NCBI RefSeq assembly: GCF_035222375.1
Contig: NC_085889.1
Span: 2,480,001-2,544,000, forward strand
DNA from: Podospora pseudocomata
Taxonomy: Eukaryota; Ascomycota; Sordariomycetes; Sordariales; Podosporaceae
DNA length: 64,000 bases
Direction: 5' to 3'
Under the pieces are notes generated by a model. That model worked only from the letters and a program-made list of their open reading frames with translations. It ran no database searches and was not told the DNA's origin. Below are positions 10,614 through 19,061 of the stretch, piece after piece; the first letter of the stretch is position 1; the number at the start of each line of letters is the position of its first letter. The position numbers were made by a program, and so were the translations under genes.

Positions 10614-11695
10614 CTACTCAACAGTCCTAACAGGCAAGCAATAAGCAGTCCCGCTGCCCAACCTACGCGTGGGGGTGTTGGCCGCGGAAGCGGGGACGGC
10701 AAGCGGCGAAGTAGCAGTCATCTGGCTAGCCTCATCATCCGCCATCTCGGCGTCGTCACCCGCGCCGTCCAGCTTCGCACGGGCATCATCCTCCTTCTTG
10801 ATATCCTCAGCTTTGGTGGGAGTAGTCAACTGCAACTGGCCCAACTGAGGGAGACACTGCTCCTCATCAGAAGCGGTGACAAGGCTCGAGTTGCTGCGGA
10901 GATCTCGCATGTGGGAGACGATGTTGTTCAACTGTAAATAGTCGCCACGTTTTTAGTGTTTGGACAAATTGCAAAGGGCGCGAAGAGACTTACGGATTCA
11001 TAAATCATATCCAACCCATCAGGCCCCTGTCCAGCACCATTCCCAACAGGCACAGCCGTTCCCGCAACCTTCTTCCGCTTCTTGCTCTGGTTAGCCACGC
11101 CGGCAGCAGCAGCCATGGCCGCCTTCCGAGCCTTGACATCCTCCGGACTGCCGCTGAACTCAGGATGAGCCTTGACCTCATCCTTAATAGTCTTGAGCTC
11201 GAGCTGCATCTGATTTAACCGACGGTTAATGCCACGAATGCGCTCGAGAGTGGGCTTATTGCCGAGGAAGATATCAATCTCTTGCTCCACAGCAGCAGCG
11301 ACTGACTTGGTGAACTTGCGCTCGAGGCGGTCGACGGCGGCATCCTGGCGGGCGATACGGCGGACGAGGAACTGGATGGCGTCTTCGGGGGTCTGGCATT
11401 GATTGGCCTGGAAATCGGGGATGGTTAGTTAGTATTGGAGTGAAACCAGACGGAATAGATGAGTGAATCGTCTTACAATGAACGTGTTCGCATTATCAAC
11501 AAAGGTCTGATAGCGACGGTTAAAGAAGCGCGCCTCTTCCTCGGTCATCTCCTCATCCATGTCAAAGAGGGGGCGGAGAGGCATGGCGTAGGAGCCGGTG
11601 GGCTGGGCAATCGGGCGAGGCTCGCTCTCGCGGTTGAGATTCTCCTTGTGAGCCTCGAGGTACTCATCCAGGGGGATTGTCTTGCTCAAAGGCAT
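10614..11695 (-). CDS. Conserved-looking coiled-coil protein, unknown function
   Basis: Three exons (11695-11477, 11407-10994, 10931-10614), all joined in phase 0, giving 316 residues. Introns have GTAAGA/GTAAGT donors and CCAG/ACAG acceptors. The N-terminus MPLSKTIPLDEYLEAHKENL is hydrophilic. Residues about 48-60 are acidic, and residues about 74-170 (RRIARQDAAVDRLERKF; GINRRLNQMQLELKTIKDEV) are strongly helical and likely to form a coiled coil. A short basic SKKRKK cluster near residue 190 could be a nuclear signal. The C-terminal third is Glu/Asp/Ala-rich and probably disordered. There is no signal peptide or membrane segment. The frame is clean and exons splice neatly, which argues for a real gene, but I cannot name a family; a nuclear scaffold or complex subunit would fit. 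Confidence 0.7.
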
Positions 11696-12484
11696 GATGA
11701 GGAGTAGAGATAGGTAGACTGTGGATCTAGACGAAAGAAAGAGAGTAGAAGAGATAACTCGCGAGTGCAGAGGAAAGCCGAACAGCTTTGAGAAGGCAAA
11801 GGATGTGAGGAGGGTTTGGTGAAAGGTTGAACGGAAGAAAGCTGTGAAAGAGAGGAAGAATTTATAGACCTCTCAGGGAGCAGAACCGTAGCCAGGACCC
11901 ACTCTGGTGACTATTGTCAAGTGAATGGAATGAGGCAGTGACGTAGGGGAGCAATATCGCAATCAAAGGTTGAAATCTCTTCCCTAGGCTGCCAATGCTT
12001 GCGTAGAAATCTAGTCAGGGGCGGTGTGACTTGGTGACTTGGGACGAAAGGAACGAATATGGCGGAGGGAAGAAGCGTACTGATGGATGTGTCCTGGGCC
12101 TTCGAGAGAGATCATGCAACCAGCAGTGTAAGACTTTACCTTTCCATGGTTTCCCCAGAGGAAGGAAGGGGGCCTCGAGATCAGACGAATCGATGGCTCT
12201 AGCTCCAGACCAGACGAATCTAGTCCATCATGCTGGTTGACGCTCTTGGCACCGATCAGATTGAGGAGACCTCCTTATCGTCTTACTATCGAGGTATTCA
12301 GCCGGTCCGGACACGCCATAGAAGAGATGACTAGCACTGCAAAGTAGATTATCACAGGATAGCATACCAAACTATCCCTTATAAGATATATACTACCTTA
12401 CCTTCCCTGTGGGAAGGATGTCTTTTTGCTTCCACCATCACACTCCCCTTACCATGACCAGGTCCTCAATTCTCGGCCGCCAAG

Positions 12485-12667
12485 ATGTCCAGGCTGCCCG
12501 GTCTGCCCTTCCTGCTCCTTCAACTTCTTCTCGGGCTCCTGATTGTTCACCTCAAACTCCCCATTTTTAAGCACGACAAGCCCTTCTACGAGTCCCTCGA
12601 GGGATTGATGGTAGCTACGACCGGCCGATATCAATGCCGCTCGTACGCCAAAGCGCAAACAAAATGA
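12485..12667 (+). CDS. Possible small membrane or secreted protein
   Basis: A 60-residue frame from the ATG at 12485 starts MSRLPGLPFLLLQLLLGLLI, a strong signal peptide or single membrane anchor, followed by a short polar tail (KHDKPFYESLEGLMVATTGR). A TATA-like TTATAAGATATATA lies about 100 bases upstream, near 12380. I do not recognise the protein. The promoter position and hydrophobic start favour expression, but the length leaves chance a fair possibility. It could also be the first exon of something decayed. Confidence 0.3.
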   Translation: MSRLPGLPFLLLQLLLGLLIVHLKLPIFKHDKPFYESLEGLMVATTGRYQCRSYAKAQTK

Positions 12668-12897
12668 CAAGACAGCTACTGATGAAGAAAAACTTGTAAC
12701 TAATAAAGAATGTATAAACTGAAGTTGCGCCGTGTCTCGGGGTTTGGAAGCCAGCCCTCTACCGTCCGAGTTCTACGTCAACAGAGAGAACGAGCAATGG
12801 ATCGACAAAGCGATTTTGGTGGATCTCAAGAGTCAAAGGAAATCTCAATTCACGTCTACCAAACCCTCATCTCTACCAACCACCATCAACCACCCTT

Positions 12898-13704
12898 CTA
12901 CTGCGAACTCCCCCCACTAATAGTCAAAATCTGCCCATTCACCCACCCGCCATCCTCACTACTCAAAAAAGCCACCACCCTCGCCACATCCTCCGGCACC
13001 GCGCACCGTCCAAGCGGGCAATGAGCAGCCATCAACCCCTCAATCTTCTCCTTCCCCCAATCCGGGCTCCCCCCGGGAATATAATGCCACGCATTCTCAG
13101 TAAACATATCGCTCTTGATCCCCCCTGGCGCAACCCCATTAACCGTGATCCCCTTCACCCCAAAGTCCGTCGCGAAACTCTTCACCATCCCAATAACCGC
13201 CATCTTGCTAGCATTATACAGCGCATGATCCTTCACCCCCAACAACCCAGCCGCAATGCTCGTCATGAGAATCAACCGCCCGTTCTGCTCCAAATGCTTG
13301 TACGCCGCCTGCCCGACAAAGAACTGCGCGCGCGCATTAAGATTAAAGACGTGGTCGTACTTCTCCTCGGTCACCTCTTCCGTCTTGTCCCAGGATTCAG
13401 TCCCAGAGTTGGACATGACAATGTCGATCTTGCCAAAGTGCTTCTTGGCTTCCGAGAACAGGCGGTTGATCTCGCTGACTTTGGACACGTCGGCCTGGAT
13501 GGCGATGGCCTTGGCGCCGTTCTTGTAACTCTCGATCTCCTTGACCACCTCGCTGGCCGGGCCGGCCGAGGAGACGTAGTTGACCACAACAGAGGCGCCG
13601 CGCTTGCCGAGCTCGAGGGCGACGCCGCGGCCGATGCCGCGGCCGGCACCGGTGACGAGGGCGACCTTGCCTTCGAGGCTGGCGGTGGGGACGGCGAGGA
13701 CCAT
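12898..13704 (-). CDS. SDR-family reductase (tri/tetrahydroxynaphthalene reductase-like)
   Basis: Single exon, 268 residues from the ATG at 13704 (MVLAVPTASLEGKVALVTG); an ATG eight codons upstream is possible. It is a classical short-chain dehydrogenase/reductase. The cofactor loop TGAGRGIGRG follows the first strand, with NYVSSAG after the second strand as in NADPH users. The active-site serine lies in MTSIAAG and the catalytic pair in YNASK. The C-terminal GGSSQ ends at the expected place. NSGTESWDKTEEVTEEKYD and APGGIKSDMFTENAWHYIPGG closely resemble melanin-pathway naphthol reductases and versicolorin reductases, which reduce polyhydroxy aromatic substrates with NADPH. No polyketide synthase or scytalone dehydratase is nearby, so the substrate is open. 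The frame is intact, unlike the second SDR at 17.2-18.0 kb. Confidence 0.85.
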   Translation of the reverse strand: MVLAVPTASLEGKVALVTGAGRGIGRGVALELGKRGASVVVNYVSSAGPASEVVKEIESYKNGAKAIAIQADVSKVSEINRLFSEAKKHFGKIDIVMSNSGTESWDKTEEVTEEKYDHVFNLNARAQFFVGQAAYKHLEQNGRLILMTSIAAGLLGVKDHALYNASKMAVIGMVKSFATDFGVKGITVNGVAPGGIKSDMFTENAWHYIPGGSPDWGKEKIEGLMAAHCPLGRCAVPEDVARVVAFLSSEDGGWVNGQILTISGGSSQ

Positions 13705-14546
13705 GATGGTAGCGGTGATAAGGAACACTACGGTGCTGTAAGTGATAAGACTGGCTCAAAGGGGGAATTGGTGTGGTTAATGGTCAAAGAAAAAACAGTA
13801 ACAAGTCAACGAGAACCAAGAAACCAAAAAACCAAAGCCGGGCACTGCCTTTATTTCAAATTCACCATGTACATGGACATCCCTTGACTCACGTACAACC
13901 TCCTCCCCTTACTCTTACAAAAACGCCGGAGTTATCAAACCAAAAAAAGTACCGGCCCTGCTGCAAATCACTACCCTCACGGTAGTCCGGACCTGCAGCC
14001 TTTTACTTCGGGGCTTCCCCGCCCCACTCCGCCCGCACGCTTTGTACAACGGACAATGCAACGGGATTGCCCCGACCCCTAGTCCGGACTGCAACACCAA
14101 GTGCGACGGTGCCAAGATCTTGGTTTCTCCAGACTCTAGTCAGAAGTTTAGTTTCTCGCGAACAGCCGACTGGTGAGACCCCCTTTGAAAGTACAGTGAG
14201 AGTCCGAAAGCGGTGGAGGGGAATGCCGATCCGTCTGTGTCTCCCTTCCTGGCGGAGCGGACCATGGTCAGCATTCCGTGTATTCTGAGTTCTAACTCCA
14301 ACCCAGCGCCACGGTAAGAAAAGCTGACTGCATCCGTCCGCGGGCCCAGGACATGTCAATCCTCGCGACTCGGGAAGAAGCGACTGCCAGCAAAGATACC
14401 GGACGGCCGCTGTTTATAAGGCTCCGGTGCCCATTTCGGTCCCGAACATGACAAGGTCGGCAGACACCAAAGCACCAAGCACCCGAATCATGTCCTCGGT
14501 GAGTGTTCCCCTCCTTTATCCGCCAGTTGTCCGTCCGTCAACAACC
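13705..14546. other. Gene-free stretch between SDR and kinase remnant
   Basis: It holds the promoter of the SDR gene and, on the plus strand, a TTTATAAGG box near 14412. Short ATG starts follow near 14448 and 14489, the second with a donor-like GGTGAGT directly after it. No downstream exon can be matched to these, so this may be the stub of a lost gene. Two copies of TAGTCCGGAC lie at about 13982 and 14080. Confidence 0.35.
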
Positions 14547-16397
14547 TCACTTCCTCTTGAAATAATCCCCCCATAAATTCCTCACCTCCCTCACAATCCC
14601 AAACCTATTTGCCAGCACCCTCCCCGGGTTCATGTGCCTCGTCTGTGCAGCCTTATTCAGCGCCTTCCTTCTCGCTGCCTCCTCGGGCGTCTCCAACCAA
14701 ATCTTTGCTCCACCACATTCTTGACCGTCCAACCCCTCAGGACAGCCGGTAGTTTGTGCTCAACTGGCTGCGCCGGTTTGGGCGCCGGAGTCCCCCTGAA
14801 CAGCCATTCACAGTATCTCTGCCCCTCCACCTGTTCCTGGTTTTGCGGGTCCACGCCCTGTATGTTCGTCTTGCTTCGGAGATGGTTCTCAAGTTGCTCC
14901 ATCGTCGGGCGCTTGGCGGGAACATGAAGCATGCACTGATTGATCAGCTCGCGGAGGTCACGGTCGATGTGCTTGAACTTCTTGTCGTTGAGGATGTAGC
15001 CACCAAAGCCATATGCGGTCGTTTCGGTGCCGTCGAGCATTTTGATCGTGATCTTTTCAGGCGAGGGTGGAAGTTCTGCGTGACAGAGGGACACCATTTG
15101 CCAGATTACCTGTGGTAGAAAAATGTTAGCTGGTAGTTACATTGGTGATGATCTTCCGTTGGACTCACAAGTGCGATTTGATACAGGTTGGTCCACCAGT
15201 TGGATTTTCCAGCCGTCTCGGATTTGATCGTTCTTGGGTTTCCGTTGATGTAATCCCATTCTTCAGAGAATTGTTCCTTTCCTTGTCAGCAGTAAGCCAT
15301 GTGGATCATGTTCAAAGGGGCCCTACAGGTGTGTAAACTGCTTGTTTGCCTGTGCCTCTCGAATTCCAGTAGTCCCAGGCGCTGGTATTCCCGTTGTAGA
15401 TGTGGATCAGGCCCAAATCTGCAATCTAAAAGATATCAGCATCACCCAGAATGCCAGAACACTGGGGGAGGGATAGCCTACTTTAGTCAAAGGAGCAAGT
15501 TTGTGCTCGTTTGCATCGAACTCATCAACCAAGACTGTGGATATTTGTTAGACATTCTATTGTGACAAGTAGAGGAGGGTCGTTCTAACTATTCAATGGG
15601 TCGATGTCATAATGGACCATCGTGTCTCTGTTATCGTAGGGCTCGAGTGGTCTGAGACCTCTTGCTGTTTCAGATACTTCGGGGACCTGTACTTTGCTCG
15701 GGTCGACGTCCAAATGCATAAAGGCTTCGGGATAGGCCATCCCTATCACACCGCGAAATACTATCCTAGAAGTCAGTGTCAGTGGGGATATTTCAGCTCG
15801 CAAACTTACAACAATCAAACACTTGCCACAAAACCAGGGTCGGGAACGGCCTCCCGGTCATGGCAGCCCTGCAGATATGATCGTCCCACCGGCCACGATT
15901 CATAAACTGAATAAACAGCACCCTCTGGTTCGCATCCAGCTCTTTCTCGCGTTTACTTTCATGTCGTGTTTGATTTCGTTCAAATCCAGCTCATCAAACT
16001 CGCCAATTGGCACCGCCTCAATCACTTCGAAATCATCATCGCCATCGCCATCCTTGGGATCACGTTTTCGTTTTCTCCCCCTGCTATCAATAGACGTAGG
16101 CGCAGTCATATCCACCCCAGCCGCTGTCTGCCTCGTTATATTTCCCAGTCTGTTGATCGCGGCATCAGATATACCCCCCTCAGCCTGCAGGATAACCTGC
16201 TGCATGACGTGTTTCGCGCCCGCGGTCATGAGATGGGCCTTGACCTCACGGGGGATACACGGGTAATGGGGAAAGATGTCAATCTTGCACACGACCCGTA
16301 ACATTTTGTTGTCCTTGCCAACGGCGTCGTACATACTGGCCACGCCCAAACCACCCCAGCCAAGAACCTTGACCAGCCTGAAGTCAGCAACCGCCAT
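14547..16397 (-). pseudogene. Protein-kinase-like gene, probably broken
   Basis: Starting at the ATG at 16397 (MAVADFRLVKVLGWGGLG), the sequence shows a kinase-like fold in pieces. There is a glycine-rich loop, the VAIK-type lysine in VVCKIDIF, a catalytic loop MVHYDIDPLN instead of HRD, and a DFG equivalent in KIADLGL. The C-lobe contains LYQIAL/VIWQMVSL and RELINQCMLHVPAKRPTMEQLENHL. Four introns in the second half splice cleanly (donors near 15596, 15427, 15330 and 15168). Two places do not fit. Near 15960 the frame moves between LDLNEIKHD and KREKELDANQRVL, and the joint near 15820/15770 is out of phase. Near 14715 the C-terminal frame changes again into EEAARRKALNKAAQTRHMNP. The family resembles fungus-specific kinase-like proteins of unknown substrate. 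Sequencing error is an alternative for any one break. Confidence 0.55.
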
Positions 16398-16928
16398 AGT
16401 CGCTGCCGCTGCATCTAGCGGAAGGCTTTTAGATCCTTGATATCCTCCGTCTTTTGGTTAGCCATGTTGGGCGAGCTGTAGGTTTTTTCCCTTGATTTTC
16501 TCGGTGTTGTGAGGAAGATGCTGTGTCTATTCCGATGACCTCGTTAGCCATCCTTGAGGATACATTTTGGGCTTTTAGTTGTGGGTGTAACCTGTTCCAT
16601 TGACAAGGTCAAAAAGGGCAGCATTTGTCAGCCGCGGCCATGGTGCAAGCCATCTTCTCAATGGCCCTCGAAAGGGAGTCGCTGAACCGACAAAGCCCTT
16701 TGGATGACCCATCCATTTCCGGAAGGCGGGCTTAGATGTTGATGGCTGTCGGGACATGATGGTCGGTTGATGGCCGGGTGATGGAAGATAATTTTAGAGA
16801 TGAAAGGTGAAACGCACAGCATTCTCCAACCCCACACAGTCTATGAAACAGGAGAATTAGGCAGCGCCTGCAGCAAAAGTTACCCTGGCTCTTGCCATAT
16901 AAAATGACATGACGTCTCTCACCCATGA

Positions 16929-16947
16929 TCTTATCTTATCTAATCTC
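16929..16947. promoter_or_regulatory. Clustered GATA sites
   Basis: TCTTATCTTATCTAATC carries two overlapping TTATC(T) GATA-factor sites plus a TAATC in 17 bases. It lies between the divergent kinase remnant (minus) and SDR remnant (plus). In ascomycetes such doublets bind nitrogen (AreA/NIT2) or iron (SreA) GATA factors. Both flanking genes look broken, so the site may be a relic. Confidence 0.4.
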
Positions 16948-17189
16948 CTAGCCCGGAGCTAACACAGGGCGGCGTTGAACCCCTCGTCTCTGCCCTCGTC
17001 TGACTTTGTCCCCTCTCTTTCTGGATATTGGATCCAGGAAAAGGGATGTGATACGATGAAATAATCTCCGGGACCCGGCTGGCATATAACCTCACCTCAG
17101 CCGAGTGTTGCCCTCGCTGATGCGGGGTTGTCGGTCGACTTGCAACATCTCATTCCCCATCTTTTCTCCTCAGCAATTACAGAACCAAC

Positions 17190-18023
17190 ATGTCTACAGA
17201 ACAGTCCTAGTCATTGGTAAGATGATACGTATCACAAATCTTTCTGAGTCACTTGGATTGACAATACAGCAGGCGCCAATGGAGGCATCGGCTTTCAGCT
17301 GGCCACCAGGTTCTTAAAGGAAGGCTACAAAGTCTTTGGAACATACCGGCCACAGACAAAAGACGATGTCTCGGTTGCTGAGGTGAGGTGGGGCCGCCCT
17401 CAACCGACAGCCTTGCTGTTCCTGATCCTGACACTGAGACAGCTCGAGGGAACCGGGGTGCAAAGCATCGAGCTGGATTATGACAATGAAGAGTCCATCA
17501 ACGCCGCTGCCAAGGGTTTTGCTGGTGAGAAGCTGGACATTCTCATCAATTGCGGAGCCATATACAACACCTAGGACGAGAAGTTGTTGACCGAACAGAC
17601 AGCCGATGACCTTTTCAGCCACTTCAAGATTAATGTGGTAGGCCCCGTTTCTCGCCTCCAAGGCATTCCTCCCGGCTCTGGAAAAGGCAGAAAATGCAAG
17701 GATCATCACCATGTCGTCAGACTTTGCCAGCGTCGCGGACAACACAGGAGGAAATGTCTGCTACCGCATCTCTAAGTCTGGCGTCAGCCAGCTCACTCGG
17801 ACCATGGTCATTGACCTGGGGAAGCTAGGTTCCAAGATCAAAACGTTAGCTGTCCACCCGGGATGCCTCCAAACCAAGATGATGGAGTGGACGGGCGACG
17901 ACAAACATGGACGAATGCATGAGCAGTCTGGTCTCGGTGGTTGCACGGTTTGGCACTGCCTCGGGCACGGACCTTCCCAATGGCGGATATGTGAAATGGA
18001 ACGGCGATATCATGGCGTATTAA
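17190..18023 (+). pseudogene. Second SDR oxidoreductase, decayed
   Basis: The gene resembles an SDR of about 240 residues: TVLVIG, an intron at 17217-17272, then ANGGIGFQLATRFLKEGYKV. A second intron (donor GTGAGG near 17380) leads to LEGTGVQSIELDYDNEESI and ILINCGAIYNT. After that come INVVGP, ARIITMSSD, the catalytic NVCYRISKSG, VHPGCLQTKM and GGYVKWNGDIMAY, with the stop at 18021-18023. An in-frame TAG follows INCGAIYNT where family members usually carry a tryptophan. The frame also shifts at the very start, after NVVGP (about 17650) and after WTGDD (about 17903). With at least four lesions it is a pseudogene, although the catalytic residues survive in the separate pieces. Confidence 0.75.
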
Positions 18024-19061
18024 TGGCCGTCATCGTTCAGCCTCGTACCTAGAGAGTTGTCGAGGAAACCTTGGTAACCACGGGAGTGCACGAAGCAAGG
18101 CCAGGTGCGGCCAGGGCTCCGGACAAGCACCAAGGCAGCGATCAAAAGTGATGTGAGCCAAGACATGGCGAGGTGACCCTGCAGATTTCTGGAAAAGACA
18201 CGCATTAGCACCCATCATGGACCCCCTGGAAATCTGCATCTTGATTTGGACTCCACTGGAAATCTCATCAAGAAATGAGAAGACAATTGCTGCAAATACA
18301 AAAGAGCGCGCGGCAATGGGACACGGGGGCTGTGCCAGTACTGGCCAGGTGTGGGCGACTGGACTGGACCGTGTGATTTTAGCGGGGAGATCTCAGTGGT
18401 AGAGCGCTAGCGGCGGCAGCTAGTGAATGGAGCAACTTGCGGCCCAAACAGCCAATGGAAACCTCGGCTCGGCAAGACAGAGAGCCATTGTTCGCTGTTG
18501 TCCCTGGCAACGCCAAGCACCCGGCAAGAAAACAAAGCTTGGAACAGCGATCATGGGCCCTCGTCGTCCCAAGCATCCCAGCAGAGCAACCATCTGCTGC
18601 AGCAAATCCATACTTTTGCTGCAATTCCCCAACCTCCAGATTTTTCCCACGAGACCTTCAAGCATCTTGCCTTGCCAATTCCAGCATCGCTCGCCTGCTT
18701 GCTTGCCTCCCAATATACACCAAGCCCAATTCGCGATTCGCGACATCGCGACCCTCACCGCCGCCCAGGCTCATCGCCGGCGCAACAGGTCTCTTTTTCG
18801 CGCGCACGCTCGCCGTCGACTGAGGTCGACAGCGACAGCGCGGCTCCAACTGCCCCTGCCCGCCTGCTGTTCGACTTGCGCTGAGAGGTAGGCACCTTGC
18901 TGTCTTGGTCCTGGGGCCAATGTTTACCCCGGTGGACCCGCAGAGCCACGCTGGGCAAAACTGACAACGCCAATCATCCAGTCTCGATACCATCATCACC
19001 ACCACGTCGTGATCTTTCACGGGATCTATACACCACTCTACACGCGACTTCTACCGTTGCA
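18024..19061. other. Intergenic region and long leader of the zinc-finger gene
   Basis: The last several hundred bases are C-rich with many CCATC, CACC and CAGC runs, typical of a long 5' leader of a fungal regulatory gene. Several upstream ATGs occur. A tRNA-A-box-like CTCAGTGGTAGAGCGC at 18394-18409 has no matching B box or anticodon arm downstream. Confidence 0.4.

Noticed and set aside
13021-13887. Plus-strand open frame of 288 codons over the SDR gene
   Set aside because: Antisense shadow of a well-conserved reductase; no domain or signal.
13980-14095. Repeated TAGTCCGGAC elements as a possible transposon end pair
   Set aside because: They are in direct rather than inverted orientation, only 10 bases long, and have no target-site duplication.
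18380-18430. tRNA-like CTCAGTGGTAGAGCGC, resembling a D-arm/A box
   Set aside because: No acceptor-stem pairing, anticodon arm or B box (GGTTCGA-type) at the right distance, so it is not a tRNA gene.
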